A stretch of DNA of 64,000 bases. It comes from Mucilaginibacter sp. OK283 (GTDB lineage Bacteria; Bacteroidota; Bacteroidia; Sphingobacteriales; Sphingobacteriaceae). The stretch covers positions 124,001-188,000 of the forward strand of contig NZ_FODR01000009.1 of assembly GCF_900110415.1 (NCBI RefSeq), given 5' to 3'. Under the pieces are notes generated by a model that made no database searches, was not told the origin of the DNA, and was given only the letters and a program-made list of their open reading frames with translations. The position numbers were made by a program, and so were the translations under genes. The first letter of the stretch is position 1. The number at the start of each line of letters is the position of its first letter. Below, piece after piece: positions 31,470-40,046 of the stretch.

Positions 31470-34400
31470 TTGAACATCCGTGATATATTAGATAGGTATA
31501 AAGCTGATGACCGGGTTAAAGCATTAGCGCTTGCGCTTAATGCGTCAAAAAATCCAAGGGTACAGCTGCGTGGTTTAGTCGGATCGAGTGATGCGGCCAT
31601 GGCGGTAGCATTATATTTTTTGCAGCACAAGCACATGGTGTTTGTTTTGCCCGAGCGCGAGGAAGCCGGTTATTTCCAGGCCGACCTGGAAAACCTTACA
31701 GGCAAAGAAGTATTGCTTTTTCCCTCATCATACCGCAAACCATTTGAATTTACCCAGCCCGACAGCAGCAATGTACTGGCACGTGCCGAAGTACTCAACG
31801 AACTTAACCACGCTTCGGAATTTGGCCAGCTGATAGTTACCTACCCCGAGGCCCTGGCCGAAAAGGTGATTGACCGGGCGTCCCTCGAAAAAAACACCCT
31901 TGAAATTGCAGTAAGCAATAAACTCAGTATCGAGTTCATCAACGAGTTTTTAATTGAATACGATTTTGAGCGCGTTGAATTTGTGTACGAGCCGGGGCAG
32001 TTTTCTGTGCGTGGCGGCATTGTAGATATCTTTTCATTCTCGCACAACCTTCCTTACAGGGTGGAGTTTTTTGGCGATTTTATTGAGTCTATCCGCACGT
32101 TCGAGATTGAAAGCCAGCTGTCTGTTGAGCAGGTAAAAACCATTACCATTGTGCCCAATGTACAATCTAAATTTTTAACAGAAAGCAATATCTCGCTGTT
32201 GGAATATGTAGAGCCTGGTACCCAGGTTTGGATTAAGGACGTACAGTTTACATTGGATATCATCCAAAGCGGCTTTAAAAAGGCCACCAACTTGTGGAAA
32301 GCATTATCTGCAGACGAAAAAAACCAAAACCCGGACTGGATTGATCCTAAATTTGGCTTCACCGACGAGAAACTGATTGCCGACCAGCTGTTTGATTTCC
32401 CCGTGGTGGAGTTTGGGAAACAGTTTTTTTATCAGCCAAGCGCATCAATCAATTTTGACATGCGCCCGCAGCCGTCATTCAATAAAGATTTTACGCTGCT
32501 AATCCATAACTTCAAAAATAACGAGGCAGATAAGATTGAAAACTTTATCCTTACCGATTCGTCCCGCCAGGTTGAGCGCTTGTATGCCATATTGGATGAT
32601 TTGGATAAAACGGTAAAATTTACCCCGATAAGTATCTCAATCCGCGAAGGTTTTGTTGACCACGAGCAAAAGCTGGCATGCTACACAGATCACCAGATTT
32701 TTGATCGTTATTATAAATACAAGCTCAAAAAAGGCTATCAGCGCTCGCAGGCCATCACCCTAAAGGAACTACGCGACCTAAAGCCCGGCGATTACGTTAC
32801 CCATATTGATCACGGCATAGGCAAATATGCCGGGCTGGAAAAAGTGGAGGTAAACGGCAAGCAACAGGAAATGATCCGCCTGATTTATGCAGATAACGAT
32901 CTGTTATATGTAAACATCAATTCGCTAAACCGAATTAGCAAATACAGCGGCAAGGAAGGCACTGTTCCACGCATGAACAAGCTGGGAACCGATACCTGGG
33001 AACGCCTGAAGAAAACAACAAAAAAAAAAGTTAAAGACATAGCCCGCGACCTGATTAAGCTTTACGCCCTGCGCAAAGCCCAACATGGCAATGCTTTTTC
33101 GCCCGATAGCTACCTGCAAACTGAACTGGAGGCCTCTTTCTTGTACGAGGATACTCCCGACCAGGAAAAAGCCACTGCCGACTTTAAAAAAGATATGGAA
33201 TCGCCGCACCCTATGGACAGGCTGATTTGCGGCGATGTGGGCTTTGGCAAAACCGAAGTAGCCGTTCGCGCTGCTTTTAAAGCCGTTGCCGATAGCAAGC
33301 AGGTGGCCATATTGGTACCTACCACCATTTTAGCGGCCCAGCACTACAAAACATTTACCGATAGGCTAAAGGGCTTCCCGGCCAATATAGACTATATAAA
33401 TCGCTTTAAAACCAGCAAACAGATTAGGGATACTTTAGAGAAACTGAAGGAAGGCAAGGTAGACATCATTATAGGTACCCACCGCCTGGTAAGCAAGGAT
33501 GTAAAGTTTAAAGACCTGGGGCTGATGATTATTGACGAGGAGCAAAAGTTTGGTGTAAGCACCAAAGAGAAGCTGAAGCAAATGCGAGCCAATGTAGATA
33601 CACTTACGCTTACGGCTACACCGATACCACGCACCCTGCATTTTTCGCTAATGGGCGCAAGGGATTTATCCATCATATCAACACCACCACCCAACAGGCA
33701 GCCGGTAGTTACCGAGTTGCATGTATTTAACGATAAACTGATAAAAGAAGCTGTTGAGTTTGAAATTGAGCGCGACGGCCAGGTTTTCTTTATCCATAAC
33801 CGCGTAGCCGATTTGCCGCAGTTAGGCGGCATGATTCACAAATTGGTACCTAAAGCCCGTATTGGTATTGCCCACGGCCAGTTGGAGGGCGATGCGCTTG
33901 AGGATGTAATGCTGAAATTTGTAAACCACGAGTACGATGTGCTGGTGGCTACTACCATTATTGAAGCCGGCCTGGATATCCCCAACGCCAACACTATTAT
34001 CATCAACTACGCCCATATGTTTGGCCTGAGTGATTTGCACCAGATGCGCGGCCGCGTAGGCAGGAGCAACAAAAAAGCTTATTGCTACCTGTTGAGCCCG
34101 CCACTGTCAACCCTCACCAGCGAGGCCCGCAAGCGCCTTAGCGCCATTGAGGAGTTTAGCGACCTGGGCAGCGGCTTTAACGTAGCTATGCGCGATTTGG
34201 ATATCCGGGGCAGCGGAAATCTTTTGGGTGCAGAGCAAAGCGGCTTTATTGCCGAAATAGGCTTCGAGATGTACCATAAAATTTTGGACGAAGCCATCCA
34301 GGAGTTAAAGGACGATGAATTTAAAGGTGTATTCCCGGATGATAAGCCACGCCCATATATTTCCTTCACCCAGATAGATACCGACCAGGAGATCCTGATC

Positions 34401-34823
34401 CCGGATGAATATGTAACCAATTTGTCCGAGCGTTATAATTTATACACCGAACTATCCAAACTGGAACGGGAAGTTGAACTATCGGCCTTTCAGCAGCAAC
34501 TGCATGACCGTTTTGGACCCATACCGCCACAGGTACATGACCTGCTGAATACCATGCGCCTGCAATGGATGGGCAAGGCTATCGGTTTTGAAAAAATTTC
34601 GTTAAAAAAGAATGTGCTGCGCGGGTACTTCATCACCAATCAGCAATCATCCTACTTTGAAACCGAAGCATTCCACAATGTGCTGGCTTTTGTACAGGCC
34701 AACCCAAGGCGTACTAATTTAAAAGAAGTTAAAAATACACTAAGATTAAGTGTTGAAGGTGTGCATAGTATTGACCAGGCGCTGGTGTTTTTGAATGAGA
34801 TGGCGGGGTTGGTTGGGGTGTAA
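31470..34823 (+). CDS. mfd: Transcription-repair coupling factor Mfd
   Basis: ATP-driven translocase that removes stalled RNA polymerase and recruits UvrA. Order: UvrB-like N-terminal region (LRGLVGSSDAAMAVALYFLQ), CarD-like RNA polymerase interaction domain (PGDYVTHIDHGIGKYAGLEK) near residue 430, helicase with Walker A GDVGFGKTEVA, DEEQ box IIDEEQKFGV and TATPIPRTL, then VATTIIEAGLDIPNANTIII and the TRCF C-terminal domain. 1117 residues, full length. The start is TTG: no in-frame ATG exists upstream before a stop at 31437, and the protein begins MNIRDILDRYK, matching relatives. Confidence 0.97.
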   Translation: MNIRDILDRYKADDRVKALALALNASKNPRVQLRGLVGSSDAAMAVALYFLQHKHMVFVLPEREEAGYFQADLENLTGKEVLLFPSSYRKPFEFTQPDSSNVLARAEVLNELNHASEFGQLIVTYPEALAEKVIDRASLEKNTLEIAVSNKLSIEFINEFLIEYDFERVEFVYEPGQFSVRGGIVDIFSFSHNLPYRVEFFGDFIESIRTFEIESQLSVEQVKTITIVPNVQSKFLTESNISLLEYVEPGTQVWIKDVQFTLDIIQSGFKKATNLWKALSADEKNQNPDWIDPKFGFTDEKLIADQLFDFPVVEFGKQFFYQPSASINFDMRPQPSFNKDFTLLIHNFKNNEADKIENFILTDSSRQVERLYAILDDLDKTVKFTPISISIREGFVDHEQKLACYTDHQIFDRYYKYKLKKGYQRSQAITLKELRDLKPGDYVTHIDHGIGKYAGLEKVEVNGKQQEMIRLIYADNDLLYVNINSLNRISKYSGKEGTVPRMNKLGTDTWERLKKTTKKKVKDIARDLIKLYALRKAQHGNAFSPDSYLQTELEASFLYEDTPDQEKATADFKKDMESPHPMDRLICGDVGFGKTEVAVRAAFKAVADSKQVAILVPTTILAAQHYKTFTDRLKGFPANIDYINRFKTSKQIRDTLEKLKEGKVDIIIGTHRLVSKDVKFKDLGLMIIDEEQKFGVSTKEKLKQMRANVDTLTLTATPIPRTLHFSLMGARDLSIISTPPPNRQPVVTELHVFNDKLIKEAVEFEIERDGQVFFIHNRVADLPQLGGMIHKLVPKARIGIAHGQLEGDALEDVMLKFVNHEYDVLVATTIIEAGLDIPNANTIIINYAHMFGLSDLHQMRGRVGRSNKKAYCYLLSPPLSTLTSEARKRLSAIEEFSDLGSGFNVAMRDLDIRGSGNLLGAEQSGFIAEIGFEMYHKILDEAIQELKDDEFKGVFPDDKPRPYISFTQIDTDQEILIPDEYVTNLSERYNLYTELSKLEREVELSAFQQQLHDRFGPIPPQVHDLLNTMRLQWMGKAIGFEKISLKKNVLRGYFITNQQSSYFETEAFHNVLAFVQANPRRTNLKEVKNTLRLSVEGVHSIDQALVFLNEMAGLVGV

Positions 34824-35015
34824 CCAACAAGTCTTGTCTATATAGAATTTGCTGGAAATCGGGCTTCTCCGCCATGGCTGCTTTTCCTGTTTGCAGCCTT
34901 TGATTTGGCACGTACAATCCATGTGTTAAATAACTTTTAGTTATCAGACATTGCATAATGTGATGAAAATTCGGGCATTTGATTATGGAGTTTTGCCGTG
35001 TCAAAAAGAAGAAAC

Positions 35016-35990
35016 ATGAACACACAACCGCCATTAATCTCGCCAACAGGGTTCATTTTGAACACCAGTGAAAATATCCGGAGAGTCATTTTTATAACCT
35101 GCATCCTCCTTTGTATTACACCTTATATTAGTCCTGCCGTAGCGTTGGTTATGGGCCTGGCTGTTGCCCAGTTCACCGGTCACCCTTATTTACACATAAA
35201 TCATAAGGCCACTCACCTGCTCTTACAAATTTCTGTAGTGGGTTTAGGTTTTGGCATGAATGTACATAGCGCCTTACAGGCTGGGAAGGAGGGCATATTA
35301 TTCTCTATAGCTTCTATCACATGTACATTTATATTTGGCCATTTTATAGGAAAATGGTTAAACATTGAAAAGAAAACATCTTATCTTATATCTTCAGGTA
35401 CCGCCATATGCGGCGGAAGCGCTATTGCAGCTATATCGCCCGTGATTAAGGCTGGGGAGAAGCAAATATCCGTTGCCCTTGGCTGTGTATTCATCCTCAA
35501 TTCGGTAGCCCTGTTTGTTTTTCCGGCAATAGGGCATCACTTTAACCTTACTCAAACGCAATTTGGCTTATGGTGCGCTATTGCGATACATGACACCAGC
35601 TCGGTGGTTGGCGCTGCGGGTAAATATGGTAGCCATGCGCTGGAAGTGGCCACCACGGTAAAACTTACAAGGGCTTTATGGATTATACCGGTTGCTTTTC
35701 TGTCGGCCTTTATTTTTAAAAACAAGTCAAAAAAAGTTACCATTCCTTATTTCATTGCCTTATTTGTACTGGCAATGGTCGCTAATACTTATATCCCGGT
35801 TATAAAGCAGATTCGTCCGTATATAATTACCATTGCCAAAGCCTGCTTAACACTCACGTTATTCCTTATCGGTGCCGGATTATCCGGAAAGATACTTGCT
35901 TCTGTTGGCTTCAGACCGTTGCTTCAGGGTATTGCCCTATGGATTATCATTTCTGTTACTGCATTGTATGCGGTTATGAACCTGGCTTAA
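35016..35990 (+). CDS. YeiH/UPF0324-family transporter
   Basis: A 324-residue inner-membrane protein with about ten helices, of the family annotated as putative sulfate exporters. Key segments are QISVVGLGFGMNVHSALQAG, SSGTAICGGSAIAAISPVI and the reentrant-like AIHDTSSVVGAAGKYG. The ATG at 35016 is used; a GTG six codons earlier is possible. The function is assigned by family name only and has weak experimental support. It is alone, between mfd and the cupin gene. Confidence 0.83.
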   Translation: MNTQPPLISPTGFILNTSENIRRVIFITCILLCITPYISPAVALVMGLAVAQFTGHPYLHINHKATHLLLQISVVGLGFGMNVHSALQAGKEGILFSIASITCTFIFGHFIGKWLNIEKKTSYLISSGTAICGGSAIAAISPVIKAGEKQISVALGCVFILNSVALFVFPAIGHHFNLTQTQFGLWCAIAIHDTSSVVGAAGKYGSHALEVATTVKLTRALWIIPVAFLSAFIFKNKSKKVTIPYFIALFVLAMVANTYIPVIKQIRPYIITIAKACLTLTLFLIGAGLSGKILASVGFRPLLQGIALWIIISVTALYAVMNLA

Positions 35991-36089
35991 TTTAGTGAAG
36001 CGCTTGTAGATTTAATTATTGGGGCTGATGATGTTCCTGCTTGTTTTTATAACTAACTTTATATCAGCCTGTAAATTTAAAATCTACTT

Positions 36090-36662
36090 ATGAAAAGGAA
36101 TAAATTCATTGCCGCTGTTTTGACATTTGCCGCGGTTCCGTTTGCACCGTTTGCGGCCATTGTTTCAAAGAAAAGCTTAATCCGCGTTAACAAGGGCTTT
36201 AAAATACAGGCCGGCGAAGGCCGGATACATGGGCATATTAAATTGAAAGGGGTAAACTCAAATATTTTGGATGTGAAGATATCCGGGAAAGATACCGATG
36301 GCGAATTGGCTATTTTTGAGCAAACCAGCTTGTCGCAGGGCAGAGGAACGCCATTGCATATCCACCCTACACAGGATGAAATATTTTATGTATTGGAAGG
36401 ATCGTATTTTTTTAAGGTAGGCGAGGATAAATTTCATTTAACTACAGGTGAAAGCATCTTTTTGCCAAAGAATGTGCCGCATGCCTGGACCCAGGTAAGC
36501 GCCAAAGGAAAGATGACGGTAACTTTGCAACCAGCCGGTAAGCTTGAAGAATTTTTTGTGGCCATGCAATCGCTTGATCATGAACCATCGGACACCGAGC
36601 TTGCAAAAATTTTTTCCGATCACGAAATGCAGTTGCTCGGCCCCCCGCTTAAGGTTGAATAG
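36090..36662 (+). CDS. Cupin domain protein
   Basis: A 190-residue protein with a hydrophobic N-terminus (KFIAAVLTFAAVPFAPFAAI) that may be a signal or anchor, then a cupin barrel: GTPLHIHPTQDEIFYVLEGS contains motif 1 with two His and a Glu, and FLPKNVPHAWTQV motif 2 with the third His. This is the metal site of a typical dioxygenase or sugar-binding cupin. Substrate unknown. Confidence 0.82.
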   Translation: MKRNKFIAAVLTFAAVPFAPFAAIVSKKSLIRVNKGFKIQAGEGRIHGHIKLKGVNSNILDVKISGKDTDGELAIFEQTSLSQGRGTPLHIHPTQDEIFYVLEGSYFFKVGEDKFHLTTGESIFLPKNVPHAWTQVSAKGKMTVTLQPAGKLEEFFVAMQSLDHEPSDTELAKIFSDHEMQLLGPPLKVE

Positions 36663-36976
36663 GTTAGCATTCAAAAGCGGTAATATCTGCAGCTATTAGT
36701 GCAAAATAAGCTCAAAAGCCAGCCCCCGGGATATACTCAACAAGTTGAAAAGTAATTGAACTTATCGGGAAACAACGTCCAAAAATGCTTTGTTTTCCAG
36801 AAAACGGAAACCAAAATCGTTAAAACCCGGTTTTTTGCCATTTTAAATCGCTTAGAATTATTGGTTAAGCTATTGAATTGTTAGCAATGTTTTTTCATAG
36901 TTAAACAAATTTTTCTCATAAAGTTAGTTAGGCCGTTCACCCAAACAATTAACTTTGTCCTATCCATATCTGGCCC
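36663..36976. other. 314-base gap before the acetyltransferase gene
   Basis: AT-rich, with a promoter-like TAACTTTG box at 36950-36957 and nothing else recognisable. Confidence 0.6.
36950..36957 (+). promoter_or_regulatory. Probable promoter -7 box (TAACTTTG) of the ElaA-like gene
   Basis: Exact TAnnTTTG, 19 bases before the ATG at 36977. Confidence 0.55.
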
Positions 36977-37432
36977 ATGAACTTAACTTATCAAATAAGG
37001 CTTTTCAGCCACCTTAATGTTAATGAACTATACCAACTACTCCGCCTGCGCAGCGAAGTGTTTGTGGTAGAACAAAACTGTGTGTTTTTGGACCAGGATA
37101 ATAAAGACCAGCAATGCTATCATCTTTTATTGTACGCCGACGGCAAGCTGGCAGCTTACAGCCGGCTGGTTCCTGCTGGCATATCATACCCTGAAGTTTC
37201 GATAGGGCGGGTAGTTACTTCGCCGGCTTTCAGGGGAACCGGTCTTGGCAGGAAAATTATGGAACTTGCTATCCAAAGTTGTTATGATGTGTTTGGCCCG
37301 GCAGCTATCCGCATTGGCGCGCAAACTTATGCCCTTTCGTTCTACCAGTCGCTCGGCTTTGTTTCGGAAGGCGAGGTGTATGACGAAGATGGTATTGAGC
37401 ATATTGAAATGGTGCGGAGTTTATCCAAATAA
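36977..37432 (+). CDS. ElaA-type GNAT acetyltransferase
   Basis: A 151-residue GNAT-fold enzyme. ELYQLLRLRSEVFVVEQNCV and FLDQDNKDQQCYHLLLYADG are the ElaA-like N-terminal features, VSIGRVVTSPAFRGTGLGRK is the acetyl-CoA loop, and AQTYALSFYQSLGFVSEGEV the C-terminal part. The acceptor is unknown. A single gene with its own promoter. Confidence 0.88.
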   Translation: MNLTYQIRLFSHLNVNELYQLLRLRSEVFVVEQNCVFLDQDNKDQQCYHLLLYADGKLAAYSRLVPAGISYPEVSIGRVVTSPAFRGTGLGRKIMELAIQSCYDVFGPAAIRIGAQTYALSFYQSLGFVSEGEVYDEDGIEHIEMVRSLSK

Positions 37433-37600
37433 CTTTAAACCCGGCACCTGGCAGGGATAGTTAGCTGTTCAACACGGCGAATGAAATAACATTTTTATAA
37501 TTGTTTAAACAACAATCATAAAAGAACGGGGAAGCGTTGCTGTTATTGTTGTGTTATATGTTAAAAAAAGCAGTAAATTTTTATTTCTCCTAAAAAGATA

Positions 37601-37608
37601 TATATTTG
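37601..37608 (+). promoter_or_regulatory. Probable promoter -7 box (TATATTTG) of the GH51 gene
   Basis: Exact TAnnTTTG. It overlaps the first codon of a longer open frame (37606), which therefore cannot be the translation start. Confidence 0.6.
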
Positions 37609-37662
37609 TTAATAATTGTTAAAAAAACAATTATTAATTATCAACCTCAAAAATTAAACCTG

Positions 37663-39669
37663 ATGTTTTTTAAGCGTATTTTGCCTGCAATATGCCTGGC
37701 ACTGTTGTTTGTTGCCCATTTGGCCCACGGCCAGGGAGCCCCCGCATTGAGTGTAAAAAAAACCCAAACCTTAGCTGCAAATGCGAAGCTTGGTAAGCCA
37801 ATCAGCAAAGATCTTTTTGGCGTCTTTTTTGAAGACCTGAGCTACGCGGCCGATGGCGGACTTTACGCCGAATTGATACAGAACAGATCATTCGAGTACA
37901 GCGCCAGCGACAGGAAAACATGGAACCCCCTAACAGCCTGGGAGTACACCACCGAAGGATTTGGTTACGGCACAATATCTGTAGAAACAGCAAAACCCCT
38001 GCACTTCAATAATCCGCACTATGTGTTGCTAAATATTGACGACGCCGGCCAGCAAGGCGTTGGCATTACCAATGCCGGGTATGATGGTATCTGTATCAAA
38101 GCTGGCCAAAAATATGACTTCTCTGTATACGTAAGGCAAGTTTCGGCCAAACCCGTGGCCATGCAGGTGGAGCTGCGCGGAGATAAGGGCGCTGTATGCG
38201 GTACATTTTCATTCCAGACCCAGGCTGGGGCATGGAGAAAATACACGGGAACCATTACTGCCACAGCAAGCTCCGATTCGGCAAGGCTTACAATACTTGC
38301 CAGGCAGCGTTCGGTTTTAGCTATCGACGAAGTTTCTCTTTTTCCGCATAATACTTTTAAAAATGAAACCAACGGGTTGCGGGCCGATCTTGCTCAGTCC
38401 ATAGCCAATCTTCAGCCCAAGTTTCTCCGTTTTCCAGGTGGCTGCCTGGTACACGGCGATGGCATTAATAACATATACCGCTGGAAAAACACCATCGGCC
38501 CTGTTGAGCAACGGGTTCAACAGCGCAACATCTGGAATTACCATCAGAGTACAGGCCTTGGCTTTTATGAATATTTTAGGTTTTGCGAGGATATTGGCGC
38601 CAAGCCACTGCCGGTACTGGCGGCCGGGGTAAGCTGCCAAAATTCGGGCGGAACCTGGAAGATTGGCGGAACTGGCCAAAAAGGGCTCTCCCTGGCCGCA
38701 ATGAAAGGCTATATTCAGGATGTTTTGGACCTGATAGAATACGCCAATGGGCCCACCACATCGGTTTGGGGCGCTAAACGGGCTGCAGCAGGCCATACAA
38801 AACCTTTTGGCCTGCAATATGTGGGTATTGGTAATGAGGACAAGCAAACCGATGATTTCAGGGACCGCTTTAAAATGATATATGATGCCGTACGCGCAAA
38901 ACATCCCGAAATTACTATCGTAGGCACAGTAGGCCCCGCGCCATCGGGTGAAGATTATGACCTTGGCTGGAAGTTTGCCGATCAGCTATCGGTGCCTGTT
39001 GTTGACGAACATTTTTACGAAAAGCCCGAATGGTTCCTGAAAAACAATAGCCGGTATGATAGCTACCGCCGTCCAAAATCAAAGGTGTACATTGGTGAAT
39101 ATGCATCATGGGGCAACACCCTCATTAACGCGCTTTCGGAAGCCGCTTTTATGACCAGCCTTGAGCGTAACGGCGATATTGTGCAAATGGCGTCTTACGC
39201 GCCGCTGCTGGCCAATCTTAAGCATACCTCGTGGAACCCCAACCTCATCTACTTTGATAACAAAACCCTGGTGCCTACGGTAAATTACTATGTCCAGCAA
39301 TTATTTGCGGTTAACCAGGGCGATGTATACATTCCCGGTATTATATCACTTAACCGGCCCGGCGCCCGTGCCGACTCGACCCTGGCTGCATCATGCGTGC
39401 AAAACAGCGAAACCGGCGATGTTATTTTAAAAATCGTGAACGCCGGTCCACAGGCTGCAACTGCCATGGCAAAGCTTTCGGGCCTGGGTATGATGGCTGC
39501 TAACGCCAAAATTGATGTACTGCAAGGCCAGCCTTCTGATAAAAACACCATCGATCAGCAAAAAAACATCATTCCCTCCCACGCCGAAATCAGCGTAGCA
39601 CAACTGAACGGTTACGTAGTGCCGCCTTATTCATTAAGTGTTATACGCATCAGTTTAAAAGGGAATTAA
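37663..39669 (+). CDS. Exported alpha-L-arabinofuranosidase, GH51 family
   Basis: Removes terminal arabinofuranosyl residues from arabinan or arabinoxylan. Signal peptide MFFKRILPAICLALLF..AHGQ. The family N-terminal signature FEDLSYAADGGLYAELIQNR is followed by an inserted carbohydrate-binding-like beta domain (about residues 85-215), the catalytic barrel and a C-terminal beta domain. The acid/base Glu is in YVGIGNEDKQ near residue 390 and the nucleophile in YIGEYASWG near 478. At 668 residues it is full length. The ATG at 37663 follows from the promoter position. A GH78-type gene follows 377 bases later. Confidence 0.92.
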   Translation: MFFKRILPAICLALLFVAHLAHGQGAPALSVKKTQTLAANAKLGKPISKDLFGVFFEDLSYAADGGLYAELIQNRSFEYSASDRKTWNPLTAWEYTTEGFGYGTISVETAKPLHFNNPHYVLLNIDDAGQQGVGITNAGYDGICIKAGQKYDFSVYVRQVSAKPVAMQVELRGDKGAVCGTFSFQTQAGAWRKYTGTITATASSDSARLTILARQRSVLAIDEVSLFPHNTFKNETNGLRADLAQSIANLQPKFLRFPGGCLVHGDGINNIYRWKNTIGPVEQRVQQRNIWNYHQSTGLGFYEYFRFCEDIGAKPLPVLAAGVSCQNSGGTWKIGGTGQKGLSLAAMKGYIQDVLDLIEYANGPTTSVWGAKRAAAGHTKPFGLQYVGIGNEDKQTDDFRDRFKMIYDAVRAKHPEITIVGTVGPAPSGEDYDLGWKFADQLSVPVVDEHFYEKPEWFLKNNSRYDSYRRPKSKVYIGEYASWGNTLINALSEAAFMTSLERNGDIVQMASYAPLLANLKHTSWNPNLIYFDNKTLVPTVNYYVQQLFAVNQGDVYIPGIISLNRPGARADSTLAASCVQNSETGDVILKIVNAGPQAATAMAKLSGLGMMAANAKIDVLQGQPSDKNTIDQQKNIIPSHAEISVAQLNGYVVPPYSLSVIRISLKGN

Positions 39670-40046
39670 TATAATGCTTTTGCCTTCAGGGCAGCCCCCT
39701 GCACCTATAAGTTCTTTTTCGCGGCCGCAAGCCTCCGGGCTTGTGTGCCTGCCTGTTAAGCAAGCGCCCATGTTTTTGCCCTGCACAGCCGCAGTTTTAT
39801 TTTCAATGGCTTCGTTTACGGCTATGCCGGTTATAAAATTTTGGAAACCATTCGCCGGTTTTAGGTGTGATTGGTCCGCGACAGATGCAAATATCGCGGC
39901 TAAAATAAAGACTGGCACTTTATTTTTATTTAAAAATCACCGTATCCGGTGAGGTAACAAAATGATAATTCTCAACAGATGTGTAATCATTTTTAATTGT
40001 AATTTAGCACTTAAGCACTTGCTAACCACATTATAACCCATCTTCC
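39670..40046. other. 377-base gap between GH51 and GH78-type genes
   Basis: GC-rich in its first 230 bases, open on both strands (39674-39952 plus; 39655-39918 minus, GTG start, ending inside the GH51 gene). Neither frame is recognised. The last 100 bases are AT-rich leader sequence. Confidence 0.5.

Noticed and set aside
37606..37662. Longer GH51 start at 37606
   Set aside because: The promoter -7 box overlaps that codon; the ATG at 37663 begins a good signal peptide.
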